This document shows, one piece after another, positions 1 to 9,664 of a stretch of 34,366 nucleotides of DNA. The DNA comes from Halobacteriales archaeon QH_2_65_14. GTDB lineage: Archaea > Halobacteriota > Halobacteria > Halobacteriales > Haloarculaceae. The stretch's first letter is position 1. The number at the start of each line of letters is the position of its first letter. The notes beneath the pieces are model-generated. The model had not been told where the DNA came from and ran no database searches. It worked only from the letters and a program-made list of their open reading frames with translations. Where the stretch lies: contig PXQO01000046.1 in the NCBI GenBank assembly GCA_003021285.1, positions 1 to 34,366 on the forward strand, in the 5' to 3' direction. The position numbers and the translations under genes are program-made.

Positions 1-1
1 A

Positions 2-88
2 GAATTTCGTGAACTGGCGCTGATGTGTGCTGTCTACAACATCAAGAAAGCCGCAGAACAGGAGATTCCACTCCCTTCAGGTGATTAA
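2..88 (+). mobile_element. C-terminal end of an IS transposase (truncated by window edge)
   Basis: Open frame from position 2 reads EFRELALMCAVYNIKKAAEQEIPLPSGD* (stop TAA 86-88), resembling the C-terminal tail of haloarchaeal DDE transposases. Most of the element lies outside the window. Confidence 0.5.
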
Positions 89-790
89 ACACAGCCGTTA
101 GATAAGATTGAGGATGGTGGTGTCACGGTTGAGGAAATTGGACGCATTGTTAGCTTCGAGACGGAGTCGAGGGCCGCAGACGTCGAGACATTCGAGAAGT
201 ATGGTCGAGTATATGCTCGGTGGATTGAAAATTTCGAGCTTGGCGAAGTGGAGACCGACGGCTCCTCTTCGCATCATCCATTAGAGAATGATCAGGGAGC
301 GAATAATCCCTCCGTCCGCCCGCAGAAGTTGATTGATGCACTTCGAGTTATTGATGAGGTTAATACTGCTGAGGAACTGGCCGATCGTTTAGGATACTCA
401 GAGAGTGAATCAAGAAAGATTCTTACAACTGGTTACGGGCTCGGAGTTGCACGCCCCGACCGTGGAAACGGATTCACGACCACCGATATTGGTCGGACAG
501 TAACAACAACAAGCGAAGGGAAGCAGCGAGAACTACTCCGCGACCAACTGCTCGAAATCCCTTTCGTGCAGGCTTACTGCAATAATGTCCCGGATGGTGA
601 GTTCAAGAATAGAGACGTGATAGAGGAAGTTTCGGAGGAATACAACCTTGGTTGGAGCGATGGAACGATCGAAACGAAGGCTAAACGTCTCTACAGGTGG
701 CTTATATTCACTCAACTGGCCGAGGAAGAGAAGCGTGGGATTCTCGAAGCCACGGAAAAGATGCCTCGGGGAAATCTCCTCAAGCCGTAA
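89..790 (+). pseudogene. 3' portion of a winged-helix-like protein of unknown function, probably disrupted by the adjacent IS
   Basis: The frame stays open upstream of the listed GTG start (248) back to the transposase stop at 86-88 (TQPLDKIEDGGVTVEEIGRIVSFETESRAADVETFEKYGRVYARWIENFELGEVETDG...). The continuous protein-like sequence with no upstream start suggests a 5'-truncated gene. A genuine start at 248 is not excluded. Confidence 0.4.
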
Positions 791-1290
791 GCCAGCACTC
801 GTTTTTCGCCGCTCGAATCACCCTATTTATTATAAGCGTCATCACGATCCTCGGTATCCTGAGCACGTTCAACACAATATCGGCATCGTTGACGAACTTA
901 TGCAGCCGGCCGCCCTCTAACTCGACAAAATTAACTGAGAGTATTCATCGAAGTTGAACTTGCAAATTCACATCTCCTGACAAGTAGATGGCTTCGATGG
1001 TTAGAAACTTCTCAACAAAATTTGGTCCCTGACGTGTCTCCGTATCACTGAAGATGCGTCAGGTGTTCAGGTTCGGTACCGAGCAATAGGTGCGCACACG
1101 CGCATCTCACAGACCAGTTTCACCGTACGCCTCGCTTTTTTGTATGTATGGCGAGACTTTAGCGCTAGCGAATCGCATGACGGCATTGACCCCCGTGATG
1201 GATCGGAACGAACTCTTTCACGCGCAGGGTGGGGTCTTTTATAAATGACCCGACGCCGTCTGTTGAATCTACATCGTTCGAAAATCGAAT

Positions 1291-1364
1291 GGGCGCTGCA
1301 GGATTTGAACCCGCGACATCTTGGTCCGAAGCCAAGTGCTCTGTCCAAGCTGAGCTAAGCGCCC
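1291..1364 (-). tRNA. tRNA-Arg (anticodon TCG)
   Basis: Reverse complement GGGCGCTTAGCTCAGCTTGGACAGAGCACTTGGCTTCGGACCAAGATGTCGCGGGTTCAAATCCTGCAGCGCCC folds as a cloverleaf. Anticodon stem CTTGG/CCAAG with loop CTTCGGA gives TCG. Confidence 0.93.
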
Positions 1365-1516
1365 ACACCAGTTTGTCCCGACGTAGCGATAATAAACCCC
1401 GCGGTTCGCTACGGTGGCGATATCGGAGACGAAAAACCATATATATCCTGGCCGGCACTGATAGAACAAGACAAGGGAGCGACGCGGGGCTTCCGAGAGC
1501 GTGAACAGGTGTTGCA

Positions 1517-2134
1517 ATGTACGAACTTGGTCCGGAATTCGAGAACGCGGCAGTTAGTCCCGGGACGAACATTCTGGTTTCGGGACCGCCACTGAGCGGG
1601 AAGCGACGGCTGGCAATGGAGGCTCTCGCCCACGGAGCGAACGACGGCGAGGGAGCGGTCGTCGTCACAACACGGGACAGCTCCGACCGCGTCATGGCGG
1701 ATTTTCGTGCGCTGTTGACCGACCCGGACCAGGCTCACATCGGCGTCGTCGACTGCGTGACCCAGCACCAGGGCCGCTCGCCGTCGGACAGTGACCTCGT
1801 CAAATACGCGTCCTCGCCCGTCGATATGACGGGTATCGGTATCAAGTTCTCCGAGTTCGTCGAGGAGTTCTACAGCGACCGGGGCGTCCGGCAAAACCGC
1901 ATCATGGTGGATTCGCTCTCGACGCTGCTGATGTACTCGGATCTCCAGACCGTCTTCCGGTTCATGCACGTCCTCACCAGCCGCATCGAGGACGCCGACG
2001 CGGTCGGGGTCCATATCATCGAGTCCACCGCCCACGACGCCGAGACGATGAACACCTTAAAACAGCTGTTCGATGGCCTCGTCGAGGTCGACGACGACAA
2101 ACAGGTTTCGTTCCAGCTTCCCGGCACTGCCTGA
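1517..2134 (+). CDS. RecA/KaiC-like P-loop ATPase family protein (haloarchaeal)
   Basis: ATG ORF of 205 aa with a Walker A-like GPPLSGKRRLA and a KaiC/GvpD-like core (IMVDSLSTLLMYSD). Confidence 0.75.
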   Translation: MYELGPEFENAAVSPGTNILVSGPPLSGKRRLAMEALAHGANDGEGAVVVTTRDSSDRVMADFRALLTDPDQAHIGVVDCVTQHQGRSPSDSDLVKYASSPVDMTGIGIKFSEFVEEFYSDRGVRQNRIMVDSLSTLLMYSDLQTVFRFMHVLTSRIEDADAVGVHIIESTAHDAETMNTLKQLFDGLVEVDDDKQVSFQLPGTA

Positions 2135-2326
2135 TAGCGGTTGGTGCGCTTATTTTCGGCTCTTCTCGGAACACTGGGGGTCATAGGCTCGAACGTGCTG
2201 GTCCGTAATCGCCTGGCGGTACCGAGTCGCAACAACACTGTGACTCGGGTCTCGTCTCCCCGACGATGGCCTTGCCGGTTGCCGGCCCGGACTCACATTT
2301 TTCCCGCTCGCGTTCCAACGGGGCGT

Positions 2327-2746
2327 ATGGCGACTGCCTCCGACCAGAACCTCCGGGAGATTCTCGAATACGACACGATTGCTGTGGTGGGCTGTTCGAC
2401 GACGCCGGGTAAGGCCGCACACGACATTCCGAAGTACCTCATCGACCAGGGGTACGACGTCGTCCCGGTCAATCCCTACGCCGACGAGATTTTCGACCGC
2501 GTCGCCTGCGACTCGCTCCTGGACGTCCCCGACGACGTGGACGTCGTCGACGTGTTCCGTCCCAGCGAGGAGGTGCCAGGCATCGTCGACGAGGTTCTCG
2601 AACGCCACGACCAGCGCGGCGACGTCGAGGCGCTCTGGCTCCAGTTCGGCATCCGCGACGACGATGCCACACAGCGGACAGCCGACGCCGGCATCCAGGT
2701 CGTCCAGGATAGCTGCATCAAGGTCGAACACCAGCGACTCAAGTGA
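2327..2746 (+). CDS. CoA-binding domain protein
   Basis: MATASDQNLREILEYDTIAVVGCSTTPGKAAHDIPKYLIDQGYDVVPVNPYADEIF... matches the CoA-binding (YccU-like) pattern. Confidence 0.85.
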   Translation: MATASDQNLREILEYDTIAVVGCSTTPGKAAHDIPKYLIDQGYDVVPVNPYADEIFDRVACDSLLDVPDDVDVVDVFRPSEEVPGIVDEVLERHDQRGDVEALWLQFGIRDDDATQRTADAGIQVVQDSCIKVEHQRLK

Positions 2747-2750
2747 CTGT

Positions 2751-2886
2751 TCACCCGACGCTGTCCGGGTCGGTACTGTACAGTTCCGGTGGCACGTCGG
2801 CGGTCATCACGACGTCTGCGATGGCGAGCCTGCCACCGGGGCGGAGAACGCGGTACGCCTCCCCGAAGACGCGTCCTGTGTCATTT
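2751..2886 (-). pseudogene. C-terminally truncated remnant of an ArsM-like SAM-dependent methyltransferase
   Basis: Minus frame reads NDTGRVFGEAYRVLRPGGRLAIADVVMTADVPPELYSTDPDSVG*, a methyltransferase motif, with no recognisable N-terminal domain upstream. Confidence 0.6.
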
Positions 2887-3027
2887 GCGTCCCTCACGAG
2901 TGGCGTCGATTGCAGTCGGGAGCCTGTCCGCGCGGTGCGTCGCGGCGTTTCTCGCCACGTCACCGGAACCCGGGTCGTTTTTCGTATCGATCCGAATCCA
3001 TTTTTCCCCCGGGCTCGTGGCGGGGAC

Positions 3028-3518
3028 ATGGTCACGGTCGGAGGGAAAGCACCCGATTTCATCGCGCCGGCGTCAAGACGATACGAACCCACGACGCCGT
3101 CGCGTTGCTGTTTGCGCCGGCGGATTTCGTCCCCGAGTGTACCGCCGAGCTGGTCGCCGTCCGCGATGCGGGGTGGCACACCGTGGACGGTCTCGCGGTC
3201 ATCTTTCTCTCGGGTGATAGCCTGTTCAGCCACGCCGCGTACGCCGACCAGCACGACCTGCCGTTCGCGCTGGTGTCGGACCTCCACGGCAGCGTTGCCG
3301 AAACCTACGGCCTGCTCGCCGAGGAGTGGGAGGGACACAGCCACATCCCGCGCCGGGCGACCGTCGTCGTCGACGGCGACTGGGACGTCGCGGCCATCCA
3401 CAGGACGGACGACCCGCTCGACCGGGTCTCGCCAGCACCGGTCGAGGACGCCTCCGAGACGCTTCGCTCACTCGGTCTCGACGTCCAACAGCCGAACGTT
3501 GATTACGCCCGGACGTAA
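3028..3518 (+). pseudogene. Peroxiredoxin (AhpC/TSA, BCP-like) with a single-nucleotide frameshift
   Basis: One frame begins MVTVGGKAPDFIAP...; the +2 frame continues GVKTIRTHDAVALLFAPADFVPECTAELVAVRD...SLGLDVQQPNVDYART*. One missing nucleotide near 3069-3072 would join them. Confidence 0.75.
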
Positions 3519-3559
3519 CGGATCGGCTGGGTGCCCGAAAACGAGGCTATCCGAAGCCG

Positions 3560-3934
3560 TTACTCCTCGTTCACCGAGGGACGGCTTGTCGCCTGCTGTG
3601 ACGGAGCGGCCTCCTCGGCGGATTCGTCGACGGGAATCTCTTCTGTCGGTTCGGCCTCCTGGTGGGGTGGCTCGGGAAGGTCCGCCGCATCGAGAACGTC
3701 CTCGACGTCGAGGCCCTGCTCGTCGGCCATCGCTTCGAGAATCGCGCGCTGCTCGGCGAGTTCGTACTCCATGCCGTCGACCTGTCTGCTCGTCGTCTCC
3801 ATGTCCGTCTGCATCTGTTGCATCTGCTCCATCATCTCCTGCATCTTCTCCATCATCAGTTGCATTTTCTTGTAGCTCTCTTCGGCCACCTTCGTCGCCT
3901 TCTGGATTTTCTTTGCAGTTCCACCGATGTCCAT
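3560..3934 (-). CDS. Haloarchaeal coiled-coil protein (DUF5798-like)
   Basis: MDIGGTAKKIQKATKVAEESYKKMQLMMEKMQEMMEQMQQMQTDMETTSRQVDGMEYELAEQRAILEAMADEQGLDVEDVLDAADLPEPP... Strong Met-rich coiled coil with an acidic tail. Confidence 0.75.
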   Translation of the reverse strand: MDIGGTAKKIQKATKVAEESYKKMQLMMEKMQEMMEQMQQMQTDMETTSRQVDGMEYELAEQRAILEAMADEQGLDVEDVLDAADLPEPPHQEAEPTEEIPVDESAEEAAPSQQATSRPSVNEE

Positions 3935-4090
3935 ACGGGCCGATAGGCGGCCTGACCTGTTGGATGTTTCGACACGTCGCCCCGAGAGAGGGCGGCCTGG
4001 CGTCTCTCGTCCGGTCGAGACAGCCAACCCGTTCCCCGCGCGGAGAGTCCGAAAGCCCCTTATGGGGGACCGAGGTAAGATTAGAGTGGA

Positions 4091-4375
4091 CTAGGTCGGG
4101 CGGTTAGGCCCCGCTCCTCGCCCACAAGTGGCCTTAAGTGGGGACCGAACACCGGGGGCGTGCGCGCAGACGGTCGCGGGCCCCGCAAGCCAACGTCGAA
4201 GCCTCGTCCTGCGGGGATGGAGGTCCGAACGGCTACACCTGCAGGGGTGCAGGCGTCCGGTTAACCGGCGACAGCCCGTCAGGCGCGGAAGCGAGCAGCG
4301 GACCGCCGGACATCCGTCGCTCGTAGGGTCGCGGGGTGGAGGAGGCACGCGGGCTTACCCGCGACCGAACGCCGT
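4091..4375 (+). ncRNA. ffs: Signal recognition particle 7S RNA
   Basis: Conserved helix-8 motif GTCAGGCGCGGAAGCGAGCAGC. The 5' GGTCGGGCGG (4094) can pair with the 3' CCGCGACC (~4360-4365). Ends are approximate. Confidence 0.88.
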
Positions 4376-4405
4376 GCAATCTCGGCTGTCCGTTCATTCA
4401 TCCCG

Positions 4406-5035
4406 TCATTTTCCGCCGTAGTCACGACCCAGCCACAGCCACAGCGTCCGTCGCCCCACGAACCGCGGGACGCGTTCTGCGTAGCTCTCGTACTCCCGGC
4501 CGTACCGCTCGCGGAGCCACGGCTCCTCCGCCAGGGGGAAACTGAACCACCAGAGGAGGTAGAACCCACAGAGCGGGAACACGAACGGCGCGTCAACGAG
4601 CAGTGCATAGCCCGCTGTTGCCGGGATGTAACCGACGTACTGGGGATTTCGGGTGTAGCGGTACAACCCGTCCGTCCGGAGCCCCTCGTCCATTCCCTGG
4701 GTCTGTTCGACGCCGAGGTCGCGGGTCGCGGCGAATACGATGATGCTACCGATGGCCACGAGGGCGAACCCCCCACCACGCACCAACTGCGGGAGGCCGT
4801 AGGTTCCGAACTGTAAGACCCCGAGCGCGAGCAGCGAGAGGTTCAGGAGGTGACCGGTTCCCCAGAACGCGTAGAACTGCCAGTCTCTGGACCCGAGAGG
4901 ATAGTAGGATGTGTACTCAAGGATACTCGACCAGACACCTGCTAGGTTCGTGATGCCGGCCAACACTCCCAGTGCCAGAAGACCCAATTCTCCCGATACC
5001 ATGTCTGGATAGTGGCCCCGAGGCTCCAGATTCAT
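4406..5035 (-). CDS. Membrane methyltransferase of the isoprenylcysteine carboxyl methyltransferase/PEMT-like family
   Basis: Multi-TM protein with LRTDGLYRYTRNPQYVGYIPATAGYALL...PLAEEPWLRERYGREYESYAERVPRF, typical of the ICMT superfamily. Confidence 0.8.
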   Translation of the reverse strand: MNLEPRGHYPDMVSGELGLLALGVLAGITNLAGVWSSILEYTSYYPLGSRDWQFYAFWGTGHLLNLSLLALGVLQFGTYGLPQLVRGGGFALVAIGSIIVFAATRDLGVEQTQGMDEGLRTDGLYRYTRNPQYVGYIPATAGYALLVDAPFVFPLCGFYLLWWFSFPLAEEPWLRERYGREYESYAERVPRFVGRRTLWLWLGRDYGGK

Positions 5036-5056
5036 TTCGGGTCACACTCTAGGTTA

Positions 5057-5063
5057 TTTATAA
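5057..5063 (+). promoter_or_regulatory. Candidate TATA box for the downstream HTH gene
   Basis: TTTATAA about 24 nt upstream of the GTG at 5084, consistent with a leaderless haloarchaeal transcript. Confidence 0.4.
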
Positions 5064-5083
5064 GATGGCATCGCAATGGCTGT

Positions 5084-5752
5084 GTGAAGTACCTGCGACT
5101 CTCGCTACGACAGCCCGACTGGATGCTCCACCCGATGCAGCAGTTCATCAGGGAGCACGACGTCGTCCGGTACGAGGAACTGCTCTCCTGGAACATCGAG
5201 ACCGGGAGTGAGACGGAGTACGAACTCTTCTATGTCGAGGCCGACCGCGAGCCATACGAGGGGGCGCTCGCGTCCATCGAGTCCATCGAGTGGTACGAGA
5301 TAACCGACATCGACGAGGAGTCGTTTTACGTGTACCTCTGCCAGAAGACGCGACCCGAAGACGAGACGTGGCGCGAGGCCTACACGGCCTTGAACCTCGT
5401 GGTACTCCCGCCAGTTGTTTACGACTCCGATGCCGCCTTCGAGATGACGCTCGTGGGGGCCGGCGAGGACCTCCGGACGCTGCTCGACTCGCTCCCGACC
5501 GATATCGACGTGACAGTCCACAGCATCGAAACGTTCGACCGCCGCCACGAGACGGTCGCGACAGGATGCACCGCCCGGCAGTTCGAGGCCCTGGAGGCCG
5601 CCGTCGCGGTCGGCTACTACGAGGTTCCCCGGGAGGGAACTCTCGGCGACGTTGCAAGTGAACTCGACTGCGCGGAGGGAACCGCGTCGGACCTCCTGGG
5701 CAAGGCCGAGTCGGCAGTCATGGAACGGCTCGTGAACAGGCACACGAACTGA
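5084..5752 (+). CDS. Bacterio-opsin activator (HTH_10)-type transcriptional regulator
   Basis: VKYLRLSLRQPDWMLHPMQQFIREHD... with C-terminal TARQFEALEAAVAVGYYEVPREGTLGDVASELDCAEGTASDLLGKAESAVM. Confidence 0.88.
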   Translation: MKYLRLSLRQPDWMLHPMQQFIREHDVVRYEELLSWNIETGSETEYELFYVEADREPYEGALASIESIEWYEITDIDEESFYVYLCQKTRPEDETWREAYTALNLVVLPPVVYDSDAAFEMTLVGAGEDLRTLLDSLPTDIDVTVHSIETFDRRHETVATGCTARQFEALEAAVAVGYYEVPREGTLGDVASELDCAEGTASDLLGKAESAVMERLVNRHTN

Positions 5753-5819
5753 CCGCTCGCGCGTTCCGGCGCGCTGTCGCATCGAAACGCTTACCGCCTG
5801 CACAGCACTCCGGTCAGGC

Positions 5820-6098
5820 ATGAGCGACTCTCCCGTCGATACCAACGAGGTCGAGCACATCGCCGAGCTGGCGAGAATCGACCTCGACGAGGACGAACGT
5901 GACCTGTTCGCCGAGCAGTTCGCGGACATCCTCGACGCCTTCGAGACGCTGGACGAGGTACCGGAGGTCGAACGCGAGCCCGAACTGACGAACGTGATGC
6001 GTGCGGACGACATCGAGGAGAGCCTCGACCGGGAGGAGGCGCTGGCAAACGCTCCCGAAACCGAAGACGAGCAGTTCAAGAGTCCGAAGGTCTCATGA
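5820..6098 (+). CDS. gatC: Asp-tRNA(Asn)/Glu-tRNA(Gln) amidotransferase subunit GatC
   Basis: 92 aa: VEHIAELARIDLDEDERDLFAEQFADILDAFETLDEV..., immediately upstream of a gatA-like gene. Confidence 0.92.
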   Translation: MSDSPVDTNEVEHIAELARIDLDEDERDLFAEQFADILDAFETLDEVPEVEREPELTNVMRADDIEESLDREEALANAPETEDEQFKSPKVS

Positions 6099-7164
6099 GA
6101 TACAACGGCTACATCACCGAACAGCGCATCGACGGCGACGGCGACGGTCCGCTCGCGGGAACGACGGTCGCGGTCAAGGACAACATCTCGACGGAGGGCG
6201 TCCGGACTACCTGCGGGTCGGCGATGCTCGACGACTACGTGCCGCCCTACGACGCGACGGTCGTCGAGCGACTGAAGGACGCCGGCGCGACAATCACCGG
6301 GAAGACGAACATGGACGAGTTCGGCATGGGGACGACGACCGAGACGTCGGCGTTCGGCCCAACGGACAACCCCACTGCCGAGGGACACGTCCCCGGCGGT
6401 TCCTCGGGCGGCTCCGCGGCCGTCGTCGCGGCCGGGGATGCGGACATGCCTACCGTCGAGGAGGCCGCACAACTGCTCGAAGTCGTCGCCGGTCCGGACG
6501 AGGACGACGCGACGACGCGGGATGTGCGGGAACAGGGGTCCGATTACGAGTACGCGGCCGCCGCCGACAGCGACGTCGACGGGATGGAGATCGGCATCCC
6601 GACGGAACTGCTCGACGGGGCAGACGAGGGCGTCCAGGAGCGGTTCTGGGACGCCATCGACGACCTGGAGGCGCGGGGCGCGAGCTATCACGAGGTCAGC
6701 CTGCCCAGCGTCGAACACGCCGTCGAGGCCTACTACGTCATCGCGATGAGCGAGGCGTCCTCGAACCTGGCCCGGTACGACGGCGTCCGCTACGGTATCT
6801 CCGGCGGGTACGACGGCAACTGGAACGAGGCGTTCGCGACGGCCCGGGAGGAGGGCTTCGGCCCGGAGGTCAAGCGCCGCATCCTCCTCGGAACCTACGC
6901 CCTCTCGGCGGGCTACCACGACAAGTACTACAAGAAAGCCCAGGACGCCCGGGCGTGGGTCAAGCAGGATTTCGACGAGGCGCTCGCCGAGGCGGACGTG
7001 CTGGCCTCGCCGACGCCAACACGACGCCGGTCAACCTCGCCAACCTGCCCGCTATCTCCGTTCCGGCGGGCGACACCGACGACGGCCTCCCCGTCGGCAT
7101 CCAGTTCGTCGGCCCGGCCTTCGGCGAGAAGGAGATAATCCGGGCTGGCAGCGCGCTCGCCTGA
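6095..7164 (+). pseudogene. gatA: gatA-like amidotransferase subunit A with an internal in-frame deletion and a second, frameshifting deletion
   Basis: N-terminus intact through GGSSGGSAAVVAAGDAD, then jumps to MPTVEEAAQLLEVVAGPDE, so the SDTGGS segment is missing. After ADVLASPT the frame is lost; the remainder (LADANTTPVNLANLPAISVPAGDTDDGLPVGIQFVGPAFGEKEII) lies in another frame, ending at 7164. Confidence 0.85.
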
Positions 7165-7327
7165 CCACGACCGGTTACCGAACTTGCACAATACCTGAAA
7201 ATTTCTGTTCGGACGAGCATACACACCGCCACCACCCAGGTATAAGTGGATCAGCCCTGAACCGACTAGAAGTGTTCGAAGCGGAGATCACGCTGACACA
7301 CGGCCACGACAATCGAGGTGGGGAGTC

Positions 7328-8218
7328 GTGAGCCTGCAGGGAGCGCTCTACAGGGCAGCGATGGCCGTCTGGATGGTACTCGTGTTCGGGGCGTGGATAT
7401 ACGTCGACCTGGGGTACACCGAGCCTTTCCTATCCTTCTCGGACGTCCCAGGTGGGTCGATGGGGGCGTTCGTCGGCGCTATGGGGGTCACCGTCGCCGG
7501 GTGGGTCCTCATCAGTAGCGTCCAGCAACGACGCGAGGGCGTCGCGTGGCAGGAGGCAGGCCGGCGAGCGGGACTCCGGCCGGCCGACGACAGCGGGTCC
7601 ACGAGCGCACCAGCACTGACGGGCACAGTCAACGGCCGGACCATCACTGCCCGCTACGACAAGCGCAAGATGGGCGGGGCCGAGGGGGGGACGTGGGTTA
7701 CGTTCACGTCCGGTGAGGCGGAGCTGGCCGGTCCCGCCGACGAAGGGGTAGTCGTCGGTACCGCCGGCGGGCGCGTTGACGCCGGTATCGGGACCCTCGA
7801 CTTCGACGAGATGGCCGATACCGCCTCCGCCGCGGAGGGACTCGTTGCCGTCGAGAGGGGGGACCTCATTCTCGTGGGGACGTCGACGGAGGCCGTGGAG
7901 GCTGTTTCCAGCGGCCTGTCGGGGGACGCGTTACGCGCGATCAGGGACCTGAGCGTCGTTTCCATCGGCGACGCGTCGGGCGTGGTCGCCAGGTGGGCCG
8001 AGGCACGCAACGAGGAGATGGAGGGACGCGGGAGTTCTCTCGCCGAGTATCCGGTGGACAATCTCGTCGAGCGCGTTCCGGGTGACGCCACAACGGTCAC
8101 CGTCGAGACGAAGTCGTCAATACGGGACGGCGAGGTGCTTCGACGATTCGCCGAGGGCGTCGTTGCCATCGCGGACGCGTTCGAGGAGGCGACCGCTCGC
8201 CCTCCATCGTCCGGATAG
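7328..8218 (+). CDS. Haloarchaeal membrane-anchored protein of unknown function
   Basis: GTG-start ORF of 296 aa with two N-terminal TM segments and a soluble C-terminal domain. Confidence 0.7.
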   Translation: MSLQGALYRAAMAVWMVLVFGAWIYVDLGYTEPFLSFSDVPGGSMGAFVGAMGVTVAGWVLISSVQQRREGVAWQEAGRRAGLRPADDSGSTSAPALTGTVNGRTITARYDKRKMGGAEGGTWVTFTSGEAELAGPADEGVVVGTAGGRVDAGIGTLDFDEMADTASAAEGLVAVERGDLILVGTSTEAVEAVSSGLSGDALRAIRDLSVVSIGDASGVVARWAEARNEEMEGRGSSLAEYPVDNLVERVPGDATTVTVETKSSIRDGEVLRRFAEGVVAIADAFEEATARPPSSG

Positions 8219-8302
8219 CGGCCGAACTCGCCTGATAGTGGTGGTTGCGACTCTACCGCCAGGCGGTCAGGGACCTGCGTTACTCCCCGCGAGCACTGCG
8301 GA

Positions 8303-9664
8303 CTACTGGACCCAGACAGTTTTCCGGTTGACGAACTCCTTGATGCCGGCCTCGGAGAGTTCGCGGCCGTACCCGGAGTCTTTCACGCCGCCGAAGGGGA
8401 TTCGCGGGTCGGACTTGACCAGTTCGTTGACGTAGACACAGCCCGCATCGATTTCGCGGGCGAGTCGCCGCCCCCGGTCGCGGTCGTCGGTCCAGATGCT
8501 CGCACCCAGTCCGAACCGGGTGTCGTTGGCCTTCTCGATTGCCTCCCGTTCGTCGGCGACCTCGTAGACCGCCGCGACGGGGCCGAACGTCTCCTCGGCA
8601 TCCGCCGGACAGCCCTCGGGAACGTCCGTCAGGACCGTCGGGGGATAGAAGGCCCCCTCGCGGTCGAGTGGCTCGCCGCCGGTCAGGACCGTCGCGCCGG
8701 CGTCGATACTCCGCTTTACCTGGTCGTGCAGGTCGGCCATCAGGTCGGGGTCGGCCTGCGGTCCGACGTCGGTCTCCTCGTCGGTCGGGTCGCCGACGGT
8801 CAGCGACTCGAACTCCGAGACGAGGCGGTCGACGTACTCGTCATAGACGTCCTCGTGGACGATGAACCGCTTGGCCGCGATGCAGGACTGGCCGCCGTTC
8901 TGCGTGCGCGCCAGCACGCCGGTGTCGACCGCTCCGTCGAGGTCCGCGTCGTCGAGGACGATAAAGGGGTCGCTCCCGCCGAGTTCCAGCACCGTCTTTT
9001 TGAGGTGCTTGCCGGCGGTCTCGGCGACGGCCCGTCCCGCCGGACCGCTGCCGGTCAGTGTCGCCCCACGGACGCGGTCGTCGGTGAGCACGTCCTCGAC
9101 GTCGTCGGAGCCGATCAGCAGCGTCTGGAAGACGCCCTCGGGATAGCCGGCCTCCTGGAACACCTCTTCGAGCGCGACCGCACAGCCGGGGACGTTCGAG
9201 GCGTGCTTGAGCAGGCCGACGTTGCCGGCCGTCAGGTACGGCGCGGCAAAGCGGATGACCTGCCACATCGGGAAGTTCCAGGGCATCACCGCCAGCACCG
9301 GCCCGAGCGGGTCGTAGACGGTCCGGACCTCGGTCCCCGGCGGCGAGGGATACTGGTCGCTTTCGAGGTACGATCCGGCGAACTCCGCGTAGTGGTCGCA
9401 GGCCCACGCGCACTTCTCGACTTCCCCTACTGCCTGTGAGATGGGTTTGCCCATCTCCCTGACCATGATCTCGGCGTACGTCTGCTTGTTCTCCCGGAGC
9501 ACCTCGGCGGCCGACGCGATCAGCTCCTCGCGCTCCCGGAGCGGCCGCTCGCGCCACTCCTCGAACGCATCCATCGCCTTGCTGAGGCGCTCCTCGACCT
9601 GGCCTCTGTCGTGGTCCTCGTATGTCGCCACCTGCTCACCCGTTGCTGGATTTGTTGCTTTCAT
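8303..9664 (-). CDS. NAD(P)-dependent succinate-semialdehyde dehydrogenase (aldehyde dehydrogenase family)
   Basis: 453 aa full-length ALDH with LELGGSDPFIVL, catalytic Cys in NGGQSCIAAKR, and ETFGPVAAVY. Confidence 0.92.
   Translation of the reverse strand: MKATNPATGEQVATYEDHDRGQVEERLSKAMDAFEEWRERPLREREELIASAAEVLRENKQTYAEIMVREMGKPISQAVGEVEKCAWACDHYAEFAGSYLESDQYPSPPGTEVRTVYDPLGPVLAVMPWNFPMWQVIRFAAPYLTAGNVGLLKHASNVPGCAVALEEVFQEAGYPEGVFQTLLIGSDDVEDVLTDDRVRGATLTGSGPAGRAVAETAGKHLKKTVLELGGSDPFIVLDDADLDGAVDTGVLARTQNGGQSCIAAKRFIVHEDVYDEYVDRLVSEFESLTVGDPTDEETDVGPQADPDLMADLHDQVKRSIDAGATVLTGGEPLDREGAFYPPTVLTDVPEGCPADAEETFGPVAAVYEVADEREAIEKANDTRFGLGASIWTDDRDRGRRLAREIDAGCVYVNELVKSDPRIPFGGVKDSGYGRELSEAGIKEFVNRKTVWVQ

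Noticed and set aside
648-957. Overlapping plus ORFs of 90 and 86 aa
   Set aside because: Overlap the 248-790 frame in other phases and lack coherent protein features.
5105-6919. 604-aa minus-strand ORF
   Set aside because: Antisense shadow of the HTH regulator, gatC and gatA; low-complexity Arg/Gly/Val composition typical of spurious ORFs in GC-rich haloarchaea.
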